A DNA stretch of 64,000 nucleotides, from assembly GCA_045837725.1 (NCBI GenBank), contig JBEWZL010000216.1:1-64000 (forward strand), read 5' to 3'. Positions within the stretch are counted from its first letter, which is position 1, and the number at the start of each line of letters is the position of its first letter. This document shows, piece by piece, positions 19,852-32,666 of the stretch. The notes beneath the pieces were generated by a model, which was given only the letters and a program-made list of their open reading frames with translations, had not been told where the DNA came from and searched no databases. Position numbers and translations under genes: made by a program. This DNA is from Vermamoeba vermiformis. Its lineage: Eukaryota; Tubulinea; Echinamoebida.

Positions 19852-21899
19852 TTATTGAGAATTCTGTTGTCGCTTCATCATTATCCATCCGACAACCGCA
19901 GCAGTAGCCGATACTACTAAGGTAGTGCCGGCCAATACTTTGGTAACAAAAGAATCGTTCGCTTTTTTGGATCCGGATTTTCCTTGCTTCTTCTCGCCAC
20001 GTAGCTCGCTTAACTCTCTGCGCCATTTTCTTCTTGCAATAGCGGACTCTCTTAGTGCGTCTCGACGAATGTTCTCCAATTTTGAAGCCCATTGCTCGCG
20101 CAATGAAACACCAGATGCGACATCCACGGCATTTTGCAAAATGTCGCTCCAAGTCTTTATAACACCTGATACTAGCGGATCATCGATTGACAGTATGTTT
20201 GTGCGAAGTACTGCCACGTGCTCTGCTAATGTTTTTGAAATCTGCATCTTGCTGTAAGCTCTGTGTTCAAGCTTGCACGCTTCGAACCATTTGTTCAACG
20301 CATCCACAACGACGACGAGATCATTGCTCAGCACTGGCGGTACATCAAAGCCTTGGTCCATGATAAGTCTGTTAAGTATTCAATTAGCATTGTACAAAAA
20401 ACCTTTCAAGTTGCGTCGCATCCGGATCATAATTACGTACTTGAGTAACATTTTGCTGGAGCCAGCCTCGTCATCAATTATATCGAGTGATTTCAATATT
20501 TCTTGTTGGGCTTCAATATCTGCAACGGTTTTATAACGTGGAGCAACTTCATTCAACTCCCTTTCAATTTCTTTGTCCTGGTTGAATATTAGTACCTTAG
20601 TGTTACGTGCATGTATTCACTGTACTTACTATATTTTTATTATGCTCTTTTTGTCCGAATGATTTTTTGGCTCGCATAAGCAATTGATTCTTTTGCGCTG
20701 ACTTGCGCATATTTTCGTTCTCCTCGTATGCTTTTACAGTAAAATAGACTATGAAATATTGTTAATATACAGAGTACTAATTATTTTCATAGTCGCCTAC
20801 TTGGTACAGATTGCACATTGATCAGATCCGCCTTCAAACCTTCTAGATCGTTATCCTTGGCAATGTTAGGAACTCACACCAATGGCATGCTTGTAACTTA
20901 CGTCGAGCTGCATTAGCTCTGGCATGTTGAAGGCATTGGCTGCAATTACTTTAGATGATAAAATATGGCACCTCATGAGTGGACTTGTAGCTTCGTAAGC
21001 GGGATCTGCCAACAAAATAAACGACTTTAACAACCGTTCAACAACTTCACCACGATCATCTTGAGGTCTAATATAGTGTCAGTACTATAATTGTAATGAA
21101 TTATTATTCTTACCTCGATTGAATGCCCTGTCTCGCTCGTCGCTTGCCGAACAAAATTAACGCGGATGTGCACGAATTGGAAAGCACGCTTTCAGTATTC
21201 GCTGTTACAAATTCCCGCAATTTATCACGTGGTAAGCTCTGCAATAATGATAAGCCTCGTATAAAGGGCCATGAAGGCACTTACTGCCATGTCAGGTGGC
21301 AATTGCTCCAGCGAAGCAATAAAATTGAATGCATCGTCATCTGAATGCTCTGGATTACGCAGATATTGAACCTATATTATATATTAATATACTCCGATAT
21401 TATTCGCGCAGCGCTTACTAATTGCACCGTTTTCGAGATGGACTCGTGTAATTTATCTAATAAATGCGATTCATCCTGCTTTGCTAAATTATCCATAAGT
21501 TGATCCACTGTTTGACCTGAAGAGTCTTCTTTTGTGCCATTGGTCATTTCTTTCGGTGAATCTACGAGATGAAGATCAGATCTTGCTAACAACATCGAGC
21601 AAAATTATAGCGATATTTTTAAATTAATTGCAAATGTATATTTTGACTTCTCGAAATAACGATTTAATTTTTAAACCGGTGCAGATATTTCTGCAGTGTA
21701 GATCGTGAGTTTACGCACCTTGACTTGCTGATTTTTTGCGAATAACTTCGAATACTGATCTTTGAATATAATTGGATGCACATATGGCGTGTAATCGTTT
21801 ACTTGCTTGCATTACAGCAAGGAAGTCATTCGTGGACAGATTTACCAGGACTCGCGCCCACACTTCAGAAGGAAAATCGTCAATTTCTATGCCCTCCAT
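19852..21899 (-). CDS. F-box protein with C-terminal membrane anchor
   Basis: The first exon, MEGIEIDDFPSEVWARVLVN then LSTNDFLAVMQASKRLHAIC, is a standard F-box that would bind SKP1 in an SCF ubiquitin ligase. Seven or so further exons join in frame: the acidic, Ser-rich segment at 21,590, a helical region with DAFNFIASLEQLPPDM, and KSFILLADPAYEATSPLMR. A Lys/Glu-rich coiled coil (about 20,750-20,580) follows. The last exon ends in a predicted tail anchor, FVTKVLAGTTLVVSATAAVV, with a short KRQQNSQ tail. The helical middle may be an armadillo-like substrate-binding region. A tail anchor would place the ligase on an organelle membrane, possibly mitochondria or ER. It differs from the tandem F-box family at 33-47 kb. 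Confidence 0.7.
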
Positions 21900-22376
21900 A
21901 GTGATCGTATATAGTTCGCATTAAATAAAATATTGTTCGAGCAAGCCAACAAAATTTTTATTTCACAACGAGACTTTCGCAGTCCGATTGAAGCGAATGG
22001 CAAGGCGGTAAATGCCGTACAAAAGAGGCTTTCTACCGCCAGGAAGCACCTGTAACAACGTAGCGCCAGGCTTTGCCGTGTTGACGCTACAATTTCCAAT
22101 CTTCAAGCCAGAGCTTCGCGTGACCACGCCTCAATGCTACAGCTGTTATAAGCCAGTCGGTCCTCGCCAATTATTTCTATCCGCAGTGTTGTGGGTTCCG
22201 TTGAAGTGCCTCCTCACCTCTCTAAGATCTGGCTATCACCCCATGTGCTTGAAGCATCATTTTAGGATCCATAAAATCGACGGGTGTAAAATGGCGTCTG
22301 TTCACTGAGTAAACAAAAAGGTTAATAATTTGTTCTACGGATATGATGATCATAAACTGTTTGGTTGGCATGACAC
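21900..22376. other. Gap with no firm gene
   Basis: Open frames exist on both strands but none resolves into a recognisable protein. A minus-strand stretch ending at about 21,962 reads KIGNCSVNTAKPGATLL and on to a stop, and an ATG frame near 22,270 is short. They could be exons of a small minus-strand gene, but I could not join them with confidence. Promoter sequence of the F-box gene must lie at the left end. Confidence 0.3.
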
Positions 22377-23761
22377 TTACTGTTTATTTACAACTTTCTG
22401 CGCGATAAAGCACCGCTCGTTCAAGTTCGCCAACAGCCAAAGTTTTCTTCGAATTTCGAAGCCAGGGTACTTGCTCATAAACTGCTCGCTGAACACATCC
22501 ACGCGCTTTTCGATGTTTTGGTAATTCCTCTTAGGCATCTTTAGCGTCAATACTACGAACCCATTGTCCTTTAATCGTGGTACTATTGGTTCAATTGCTT
22601 CAAGAGCTATTTCAGGCTCATGATTGATATCGCACGTCTGGGTACATCCGTTAATCGCGCCAAACCTACTGAGTAAAAACACTTACAATCATGTCTACAG
22701 AGTCCGTGATCTCGGGACCGGCCTTTTGAGACAGCATTTGCAAATGTACGACATTCGGCAGATTTTTGACAACAGTGACTTCAGCTGCATCCACCGCGAT
22801 AACCTTCTGCACACGTTCGCTGTGATCGGGGTTGGTTAGTACCGTCTAAATTTCTGTATTCACGTTGGTTTTACGTACGATAGATATAAACTCCAGCCAC
22901 CAGGAGCTGCACCAACATCGACGCAGATCCAGTCTTTTTCGATCGGGATTACTCCTGTCCTTTCGACAGCTTCTTTAATTTTATGGTAGGCGCGAGAGAC
23001 CTTGTTCTTCTTCACCGAATGAACGGCATTGTCTTTAAATAATTATTAGGCACGTGTCTGAAACCAGCTCAACTGTACCTTCTGAGTAATAATATTTCTT
23101 TGGCGCTATGCCCGTGTAATATTTGCCTTTGACACGCACAATAGATATATAGTGCGTGAAGTTCTTGGGGTGAAAATTGATATTGGGATTTGTTAGGTTG
23201 GGAAAGGTCACCGGTTTGTTTGCTTGCGGACGAATGGAGGTCAAGATCGACTGTTCAGAAGACTTTGGAAATGCTTGCAGCCTAATAAAACTGTTAGTAG
23301 ACGATAATATCACGCGTTTAAATGTTAATTACCGCAATATTTTATTGTCCAGTGATCCTAGGGGTGTTAAATCGAGCTCCGAACTGTCGTGCTGGATTAA
23401 GTAATATCTGACGAATTATAAGCTGCTTTAACAATAAAAAATATTTATACCTGTGCGTGTATCGATATAGAAAAGGATGCGCGAAGCATTTATCAAGAAA
23501 CTGTTTTGCTGAAGTTGGTCGAACGAATATCAAACATTTGTCGAAAAGCTGGACCGTGGGACATAAATCTGACCATTCCTTAAAATATCTATGATGTCAT
23601 TAGATTTTTTGCATAATTATTACGAATTTCTGTGCTTATTAACGATAAATAAAATTGCGTGCCCTTCGGATGGAGACTTACTCAACAAGTCTTGACGTGT
23701 AAATATCAATACACTGAACGATCACATCGCCACGAACCATTTCGGTATTGTCAGACTCCAT
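22377..23761 (-). CDS. FtsJ/RlmM-like SAM-dependent RNA methyltransferase
   Basis: Start ATG at 23,759-23,761 gives MESDNTEMVRGDVIVQCIDI. Several short exons lead to a C-terminal Rossmann methyltransferase. CVDVGAAPGGWSLYLS is the SAM-binding motif I of the FtsJ/TlyA/RlmM group, followed by VIAVDAAEVT, SVDMITCDIN and the Lys of FVVLTLKMPKRN. The protein ends VVNKQ at 22,377. RlmM-type enzymes 2'-O-methylate rRNA, and the N-terminal region could be an RNA-binding domain of that type. The target RNA is not evident. The gene is divergent from the ABCF gene with only 116 bp between starts, so the two probably share a promoter region, which would fit joint ribosome-related expression (inference). 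Confidence 0.75.
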
Positions 23762-23877
23762 TGTTACTGTATTGTGGCGATCGGATTCAGAACAAAAAAA
23801 AACGGTTAGTTCGAGCATTATTTATTGTTCTGCGCCAAATCAGTCGCCCTCAGTTCAGCAAACACAAAATATAAATA
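23762..23877. promoter_or_regulatory. Compact shared upstream region of two divergent genes
   Basis: Only 116 bp separate the start codons of the methyltransferase (minus) and ABCF (plus) genes, so both promoters must overlap here or extend into the neighbouring gene. No TATA box or recognised element stands out. The CAGTCGCCCTCAG stretch is GC-rich against an A-rich run just before the ABCF start. Confidence 0.4.
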
Positions 23878-26615
23878 ATGACGAGCAAAGCGAAGGAGAT
23901 CGTGCTGGAAGCCTTGGGTGACGCTAAAGCAGACTTGGATGAAGTTGTTTTAGATTATATAATCGGTAAGAATTATAAAATTACATAATTATTACGATCT
24001 TGGGGTTTAAATGGAAACCGGTAACCTCGCATCACGATCAGATCTTGATCGTCAAGAAAATTTAGTAAATTCCTTTTACAAAACTAATGCAAGATTGTTT
24101 CATGATCTAATATTTATAATTTACGCAGGTATCGTGGCCGATTTTAACGAGCAAGATGAAACATTGGTTGATGTCGTTTCTCCGTATCTGGAGGGCGTCT
24201 TCGATGAATCCAAAATCAAAACATTCTGCGATGATGTTATGAATATTTTGCACGGAAAAGGAGTATGTAAACTGTATTTATTGCAAAGTTTCAACCATCT
24301 GATCACGATCAATCCAGAAAAAACAAAGGGGTCCGTCGAAACTGAAATCGGCCGTTAATATCGGTGACATTGTTAAAGACCCCGAAGAAGAACTGCGAAA
24401 GCTGCGTATTCAACAGCAATACGAAGAAATTGTTGGTCGCGAAACTTTCGTGAGTGATCGCAGTCGACTTCTTTTTATTCCTTTGATCTTAACTATTTAT
24501 TAGAGCGAATTTATTAACATCACTAAAACCGACAATAAAAAGAAGAAAAAGGGCCTGGCTCAATCATCGAACGCCCACAACACTACAGTCTTCGTCAAGA
24601 GACGCAAAGCAGGCCAAATCTCACGTCAAGGTCTATCACGTGACGTCCATTTGACCAAGATTGAGGTCTCGGCCGGCGGTAGAAAGTTGATTCAAGAGTC
24701 GGACATCAGCTTGATCTTCGGTCGAAAGTATGGTTTGGTTGGCAGAAACGGCACGGGCAAGTCCACTCTCTTGCGCGCCATTTCATCGCGTGAAATTGAA
24801 ATGCCTACACATTTGGACATTTTGCACGTCGAACAAGAAGTAAGTAGCTCCCTTGTACTAGTGAATAGGCACAGTCTCACACGTACCCAGGTTATTGGTG
24901 ACGAAACTACGGTCATTCAATCAGTCCTCATGTGCGATGTTGAACGTGAAGAACTGCTCACCGAAGAGAAGAAGTTGTTGGCTGACGCTGAAAAAGCTAC
25001 TACTGAAGAGGCCAAGAAGGAAATTGACGCCAAGTTGGCCCATATCTACGCGCAAATGGCCGAATTGGAGATTGACAAAGCTGAAGCAGCGTAAGTTCTT
25101 GAAGTTTAAATAGTACCCCGATATCAACCGCAATATTATCGTAGTGCCTCTACTATTTTGGCCGGTTTGGGCTTCAACCAAGCAATGCAAAAACAGACCA
25201 CGAAAGAATTTTCAGGAGGTTGGAGAATGAGAATTTCGTTGGCAAAGGCTTTGTTCTGCGATCCTGGTACGTGGAATATGACGTGTACAGTATATCCAGG
25301 CTAACACTTTTTTATGCAGATCTGTTACTTTTGGACGAACCTACTAACATGTTAGACGTGAAAACTGTTTTGTGGCTCGAGAACTACTTGACTAAGTGGC
25401 CTAAGACTGTAAGAACAACATTTACTTACAACTTTCACATGCTAATTCAATCTTGTAGTTGCTGGTCGTCAGTCACGATCGTGAGTTCTTGAACCATACC
25501 GCCACTGATATCATTCACTTGCAAGCTGAAGTTTTGACAACATATAAGTACGATTATTTCATACACAACGTGTTATAGGTCCTAATTGTTATACAGGGGC
25601 AATTACGATGCATTCTCCAAGGCTCGCTTGGAGAAGTTGATGACGCAACAAAAGTTACACGAGGCCCAAGAGAAACAACGCGCACACGTGCAAAAGTTCA
25701 TCGACCGATTCAGATTCAACGCTAAGCGTGCTTCACTCGTACAATCACGTCTTAAGATGTTGTCTAAGATTGAAGTCATTCCTGAGGTGGTTGAAGATCC
25801 AACCCTCGCATTCACCTTCCCTAGCACCGAGCCTCTTAAGTATGCAATACAACTATATAAGTGAACTTATAATAATGTAATAACAGGTCCCCTGTCATTC
25901 AATTCCAAGATGTTACTTTTGGCTATAATCCCAATAAGCCCTTGTTCAAGAAGCTCAACTTCAACATCAACATGGACTCGCGCGTTGCCCTCATTGGAGC
26001 TAACGGTATGGGTAAAACCACTCTGTTGAAGGTCATCACCGAAGACTTGAAGCCTACTAGCGGCTACGTAGTCAAGAGTGCTCGCCTAAGACTGGCTAAG
26101 TTCAGTCAACATCACGTCGAACAACTCGATCTGGATCTGAGCCCCGTGCAGTTCTTGCAAAGACACTACCCTGGCAAAGATCAACAACACTACCGTTCAT
26201 TCTTGGGACGCTATGGTATTCAGGCTGATTTGGCTTTGCAACGCATGGACACGTTGAGCGGAGGTCAAAAGTCGCGTGTCGTTTTTGCTTTTATGGCCAT
26301 GATGGAGCCGCACGTGATGGTACTCGACGAACCTATTAACCACTTAGATATCGAAACTGTTGATATTCTTGCTCAAGCACTTAATGACTTCGAGGGAGGG
26401 TAAGTTCGATCTGCGCATCTGATCCGAATCCAAAACAAGTTTGTTCTTCATACTAATACTATTACCACAGCCTCGTGTTAGTTAGTCACGACGAGAGAAT
26501 GATCAACATGGTGTGCGATGAGCTGTGGTTAGTAGAGAACGGTTCAGTAACCGAGTTCCCTGGTGACTTCAATGCTTACAAGGAGATGTGCATGAGAGAG
26601 TTCCAATCTTACTAA
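23878..26615 (+). CDS. GCN20: ABCF3/GCN20-type ribosome-associated ATPase
   Basis: Exons starting [20 protein letters not shown] encode the N-terminal helical domain of GCN20/ABCF3 ([23 protein letters not shown]), then a Lys-rich linker and two ABC ATPase domains. The first has Walker [26 protein letters not shown] and [18 protein letters not shown]. The second has [23 protein letters not shown] and [14 protein letters not shown]. The last exon ends FQSY-stop. DEPTNMLD is the form known in GCN20/ABCF3, which helps separate it from ABCF1 and ABCF2. DEPINHLD in the second site has Ile where Thr is usual. In yeast GCN20 works with GCN1 to activate GCN2 on stalled ribosomes. The protein is soluble, with no membrane segment. 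Introns are about 45-100 bp. Confidence 0.9.
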
Positions 26616-26764
26616 TATAAAAGACAGTTCCCAATAATTAGTTTACATTAAGAAGTTTGGCTTTCGGTATGTACCCGATCATTCAAATAATTTCGTAGAA
26701 ATTCATCTCGGTTTAACGCCGTAGATGTGCGTGTTTATTCGTATTTTGTTGGGTTTATTTATCT

Positions 26765-29207
26765 TTAAACATTATTATCATCTCCACTAGATGAAGACGA
26801 GCTTGAAGTACTATCCTTCAATCGAGTTTTCTCGTTGTCAACTAACGCAGGTTGAATATCATCGAGAGGCACGTGACCAGCCAAAATCGATTCTTTGTCG
26901 GAGCTTGAAGAGGAAGCTTTCTTTGTATTTACATCATCGAAGTCATCGGGATTGACCCAACCACCTAGATCTTCATCTCCTTGTTTGGATCTCATTTGAC
27001 GGTGGATTAATCGTGCGTAGAATCCATTTTTAGCCTATAGAATCGCATTAACGTTATGCTCTCGAACGATAGGGCATTTTAGGTTACATACGACAAGCTG
27101 ATCGTGGCTGCCGCTCTCCAACAATTGACCCTTGTTAATCACGTTGATGACATCAGCATTGCGCACAGTAGTCAGTCTGTGAGCAATAACAATCGTCGTG
27201 CGGCCAACCATCAATTTGTCGAGTGCGTCTTGCACGAGAGCTTCTGATTCTGTATCGAGAGCTGACGTGGCTTCGTCTAGCAAGAGAATCTTGGGGTTCT
27301 TAAGAATAGCTCGGGCAATAGCTACGCGTTGTTTTTGACCGCCACTGAGCTGAGCACCACGTTCTCCGACAGCACAATCATAGCCGCCTTCCAGATCCGT
27401 TGTGATGAAGTTATGAGCATTGGCCATCTTGGCTGCAGTGATGACTTCTTCGTCTGTGGCATCAATCTTGCCGTATCGAATGTTCTCGGCAATGGATCCT
27501 TCAAAGAGAATGGGTTCTTGACTGACCAAGCCAATCTGACTTCTCAACCAGCGAAGATCGAATTCTTTGACATCTACACCATCGACCATGACACTGCCTT
27601 CAATAGGGTCATAGAACCGCTCGAGCAATTGGATCACAGTGCTCTTGCCGCCACCACTAGGACCAACCAAGGCGACAGTTTGACCGGGTTTGACCTCGAG
27701 ATTCAAGCCTTTCAAAACCACAGCTTCTTTGCGGGTAGGGTAATAGAACTTGACATCGTTGAAGTTGATAACACCCTTCATGTCCTCTAGGCGACGGCCA
27801 GTACCGTCTTGAACGTCAATAAGAGTTTTTCTAAGTAATGTCGGTAAGCTACAGTCCAACAAAGTACGTCAGATCCACATTACCTGTTGATAATCTCGAA
27901 GACTCCAACGGCAGCACCTTGAGCTTTAGCAACATCAGGTGTAATCTGTGAGGCCATACCAATGCCCATAGCACCGATTACAATCGCAAAGAAGACCGTC
28001 AACATGTCACCAGGCAACATCTCGCCTGCTATGATCAATTGACCACCGTACCAAAAGCCTAACGCGTAGACACAGAACATGAACAAGAACGCGAAGCCAG
28101 CAGCGATGCCAGACATATGACTCTTCTTCACGCCGAACTTGTAGATGTCGTTCAAGATGTCATTGAATCTCTTGAGGACAGTCATTTCAGCGACGAAAGA
28201 GTACACAGTCCTGATGCCAGAGACTGTCTCTTGCACGACTTGACTCGCCTTGCCCGTGTGCTTTTGGCTGCGTTTCATACTCGCGGCGAAGAATCTAGCT
28301 TGAAGAGCTCCTGCGGCAATCATTGCGGGTGATGTCGCCAACATGACAAGTGTCATTTTCCAGCCTGAAATGAACGCGATGATCAAGCCGGCAACAACTT
28401 GGGTCAGATAGTTAAGTGCCTATATACTATCATTAATACAGAATCTAACTGAAATGACAGCAGCATCACATTTTTCCCGCGCAAAATAGATTTTTTTGTG
28501 AATCGATTTGTGCTCAATCAGAAAAGGTGCGTACTATTCCCAATTTATCGGAGACACCGTTAGAAATGGTGTCAATATCGCCGGATATTTTTGAGATCAG
28601 ATCTCCTGTTTTTGCCGAATCGAAGTAGCCGATCTCTTGTTCGAGTAATGATGAGAATACGGCTCTTCTCATTTTACGTGAAACGCGTTCGCCGTAAATG
28701 GTCCTATTCACAAAAGTATATTAATCAATTGATAGCGCGAAAACTAGTGATTTCACACAAGAAGCATACCAACATAACGTCCTCAAGTACGTAGTCAAGA
28801 ATGCACCAACTCCGAGCACTACGAACATGATTGCTAAGAAAGAGATTCTGGCAGCAAGCGCATCTCCAGTCAGGGTAAAGAGATCATTGAACAAATTGCC
28901 GAACACGAGCGAAAATAACGGAAAAACAGCACCGCTGATGATTGAAAATATGAAACCTATTATACAGAGTTCAATTAGATGCTGACATGTCACCAGATCG
29001 TCGATATAACATACCCAAAGCAACTAACCATTGCGATTTCTCATCGTAGCGAAGCAAAACGCCAAAGGGAATCATGGGCATCTTGGCCTTCTTTTTCTTG
29101 CCGCAGCATCCCTTCTTTTCAGCTTTCTTGCCTGGCTTGTCAGTCGGTAGATCGACCACAACTTCAGGTTCGGTGTCAGCTTTCTTGTTTTTCTTTGATC
29201 GCTCCAT
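26765..29207 (-). CDS. ABCB-type half-transporter (TMD-NBD)
   Basis: The start [20 protein letters not shown] opens a basic cytoplasmic N-terminus with a CCGKKKKAK patch. Six predicted membrane helices follow (from [19 protein letters not shown] to [15 protein letters not shown]), including the intracellular-loop signature [20 protein letters not shown]. The ATPase domain has the Walker A motif GPSGGGKST, a Q-loop ([15 protein letters not shown]), [14 protein letters not shown] and [12 protein letters not shown], and the H-loop IVIAHRL. The tail (26,765-26,995) is acidic and serine-rich. One TMD-NBD pair is half the length of a full P-glycoprotein, so it must dimerise. No targeting peptide is obvious, which argues against the mitochondrial ABCB7/10 type. 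It converges on the ABCF gene with 149 bp between the stop codons. Confidence 0.9.
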
Positions 29208-30393
29208 TTGTGGTACTCAATATTAAACCTTGTGAGGGATAATGTTTCGTTTGGAGCTCCTTAAATGAACGTGCGCCGTATTTTCGTTTTTACGCCGCCC
29301 GCCAACCAAATTTAGAAAGTCGCTAACTTTTCACGCGCTTCGTCAGCAACATTTCGTGAGTTTACTCTCTGAATTTACTAGAATTTAGGCCCAAGATACG
29401 CACATATACGATTGCGACAATACGCGCATTCTATTAACTTCGTAGAAAGCTGGACTTTACCCGATCGGGTAGAAGGTTCAAGATATTTTTCGTATACTTT
29501 GACAACAATGTTCTCCATCCGTGCTCATTTGATGCCCTTGTCGTAGGAACATGCTGCGTACCATTCGAATTTAAAATAGGTGCCGATCCAACGCTTAAAT
29601 GTAAACTATTTAGATGTAATAACATAATTAATTTAATGATATGTATATGATAAAAGAATCGCAATGGACAAATGATCATTACTACTAAACCGGAGGAACT
29701 TCCGATCAGGAAACTCACGTTCCCTTGCGGGCTCTATGAAATTAAAGCAATCGCACACATTTTATTATTTAAATTAATCAATAACCGAGCCCTACGAAAA
29801 ATAAGTTCGGGTCGGTGTACGACAGCAAGCTTCGTTTGTTTGTTCGCGACAACTTGAGAGATTGGTTTTTTTTTTCTTTCTATGGATTGGAGCACACTTG
29901 CCGTAGAGCTAATAGAGCACACTATTATGTACGGTATCTCCTCACGTCGTTATAATTACGTGTAACCCAGGGTGTAGAAGGTGGAATAACGTGGGTAGCT
30001 TCACATCTCGGGAAGGTAAATTTGGAAAGAATTTAACTTGAAGTAAGCGTATTTTGTTGTATAGCCTTCGTTGCGTGCAGTTTCAAATTAATTGTAATTA
30101 TTGAACAATTTTCAAGAATTTAAAATAATGGATTGTTTCTCGGTTTGAAATTGCTGACGATTAGCTAGCGCCGATATTATTTAATACTGAAATATCATCT
30201 TAATGGCAAGTCGGACAGGAAGAGAGGTGGATTGGAAGGCGCGAGTAAGGAATCTACCTCTGTGAGAAAACTCCTGTCGCTTACCAAAAAACTTTAAAAC
30301 TGAATCAAATCAAACTCTTTAGAACGTGTCTACCACAACTCTGCTATGGCGAGTTAGTTTTATATCAATATATTAATATAGTAGCCGAAGATA
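29208..30393. other. Divergent intergenic region, no gene seen
   Basis: This 1.2-kb stretch separates the starts of the ABCB gene and the hydrolase gene and must hold both promoters. It is AT-rich, with a run of ten T near 29,866. Short frames on both strands have no domain resemblance and no consistent splice structure. Confidence 0.5.
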
Positions 30394-32111
30394 ATGAAGC
30401 AAAGATCCCGAGCGAAACGAAACGCGAGATCACAACAGAACGGTGACAAAAAAAATTCAAAAAATAATAAGCATGTTGAAGAAACGTAAGTAGAAAATTT
30501 AGAGCAGAAAAATCAGTAATTAACCGCGATTAACTGTTTGAAATACGGCTAATTATGGATTTTTCTACAGCAAGCGAGTATCCTCACAAGTTGCAAGGAA
30601 AATTCTGTATTATGTTGTGCCTGTTGTAGTAGTATTAGCGGCTCTAGTGTATTACGATTGTAAGTGTCGATCAGTGAAAAAAAAAAGCTGCGTCAATTTT
30701 TTCTAATTATCTTCAATAGATCATTCAGAGGCAAGCATTGCTCGTCGATTACAAGGCCAACTAGATGTAGATATTAAAGAATTACTATTATCCAGTCGAT
30801 TGTTGCGAACTTATAGCGACGATTGGATCGGATGGCTTTTCAAGAACGAGACGGACTTGACAGCGTATTTAAGCAAATATAATATCACCGATAAATTCGA
30901 AGGATTGTATAGAACGCAAAAGAGCTCTATAAATCACTTGCTGATGTCAGATGCGCACAGTTACATCTTGACTATCGTGCCTGGTAAATTTAACACGATT
31001 TGTTATTCATCATTAAGCTAGTTTTTGCATACCAATACTTTATATCAATAGGATTATTCACATCTTGGTACCCTGGATACATGTCTGACGCCGTTCGTGA
31101 GTTGAAATTGTTGGATTTGGATGTGCGCGTAATTCGACTCAACACTGAAGCTCCCGTGGTACGTTTTGAATACTTGATATAATATAAATGGTCTAATTAA
31201 ATAGAATAGACGAAGAATGCTGACGCTATTCGAGAGTGGGTCTTGAACACCACGAGGACATCCGACAAAAAGATAATTTTCTTAGGACACAGGTGATTAT
31301 GCGGCAATAATAGGACAATTGCATATATATTTATATATATTCTTGTTATAGTATTATGCTGACCGTCGATTATTTAGTAAAGGAGCAGTGGATGCGGCAG
31401 CAGCCTTAGCGATGTATTTTAACGAATTGAACGAGCACGTGGCTGCCTTAGTCGCAATGCAAGGTATTATTAATAATAGGGTACATATATAACAATATTA
31501 ATATTGGTTCAATAGCACCGTATGGAGGCTGCACTTTGTGCCACGATCTAGCCAACACTCAAAATCGCAAAGAATTCGTATTCGGCTTGATAAAAACTAT
31601 ATTAGGAGGTCATCCTGATTGCTTTACTAGTCTAGCATATACAAATAGAAAAGAATGGATATTAAAGGTGAGCACATCCATAACTTTTAAACGGAAGATC
31701 AATTTGCCGCATCCACAACTTTAGCTAACTTCAATTGCAGTATCCTTATTTGGTGGATAAAATTCCTACGATCAGTCTCGCGACATCAGCGTCCATGGCA
31801 TTTTCATTGTTAAAGCCCAGCATCGATTACATACAGCTCCGCTACAATCACACCAGCGATGGCTGTGTTTCGCAAATTGATGCCATTATACCAAGTACGT
31901 TATCGAAGAGCTCCAATACTATAGTATCACGTTAATAACTCGAGTTGGAACTAATTTTTTTTCAGATGCGCCGTTTGTTTATCTGAACGACTTGGATCAC
32001 TTTGGTCCTGCATACGGCTCGTTTCCAGGAATGGGAACCTATCATCCAGCACGATTAATTCTCACCTTGATTAAATTAATTGAAAAGGACATACACAGAG
32101 CGAATAAATAA
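30394..32111 (+). CDS. Membrane-anchored alpha/beta hydrolase (lipase-like)
   Basis: MKQRSRAKRNARSQQNGDKK starts a basic cytoplasmic tail. After one intron comes a signal anchor, KILYYVVPVVVVLAALVYYD, predicting a type II membrane protein with its catalytic domain in the lumen or outside. About nine exons follow. The nucleophile elbow GHSKGAVDAA is formed across a splice (GGACACAG joined to TAAAGGAGC), giving the G-x-S-x-G motif. A terminal YLNDLDHFGPAYGSFPG supplies a candidate catalytic His, and a preceding Asp is likely. GHSKG, with Lys after the Ser, is known from plant and protist lipase-like hydrolases of unknown substrate. The segment APYGGCTLCHDL may contribute to a lid or disulphide. 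It ends DIHRANK-stop. Substrate unknown. Confidence 0.7.
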
Positions 32112-32297
32112 CCAGTGCAAAATCATTCGAGATCTACAGGAAAAATATAAGTGGATCCGCAACACCACAAGAGCTCTAAATAGTCAAAGCACTGATAATA
32201 TGAGCAAGACACCTCATTCACTCACCGTTAAGCGTATAACTGAAGAGTTTAATTTTTAATGACATGGTGACATAGCTCAGTTGTCGTTATGAGGCAC

Positions 32298-32666
32298 TTA
32301 TCCCAGATCAGGTTCTTGTGGAGGTTGCGGCGGTTGTTGGGCTTTAAGCATTCGAATCATTTCTTCAAGGCGTCGAAGACAATGCTCCAAAGACTCTCCA
32401 AGGCGGTCAAGAGATTCTGCCAATGTCAGGCGGCGCTCTGGTGTACTTGGCGAAGACGAGGCCGAGGACGGAGAGCCACTCTCGGCAGTCGAATCTACAT
32501 ATTATATTGGCGTTAATAGTAGACAGCAGATCAGATCCAAAAGAAAACGTGTTGCGAGCCATTTTTGCCCTTAAGCTATCGAGACCGCAGCTCGAAAAAT
32601 TAACTTACTTATACCGAATGGCCCATCGCCATTGCCATAGCCGTTCGAGTGACCAATGCTGCTCAT
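32298..32666 (-). CDS. Small acidic/Ser-rich protein with a C-terminal helix
   Basis: ATG at 32,664-32,666 begins MSSIGHSNGYGNGDGPFGI. A donor GTAAGTT and an acceptor before ATTCGACTGCC join it in frame to a second exon. That exon reads STAESGSPSSASSSPSTPER, then an amphipathic Leu/Glu/Arg helix LAESLDRLGESLEHCLRRLE, and ends PPQEPDLG-stop. The whole is about 80 residues. The two-exon consistency, sensible start and stop, and biased but protein-like composition support a real gene. I recognise no family; the helix may form a short coiled coil. It lies convergent to the hydrolase, 187 bp from its stop. Confidence 0.55.

Noticed and set aside
32265-32340. tRNA-like stretch (TAGCTCAGTTG)
   Set aside because: It resembles an A box, but no matching B box or cloverleaf follows, and the sequence overlaps the 3' end of a coding exon.
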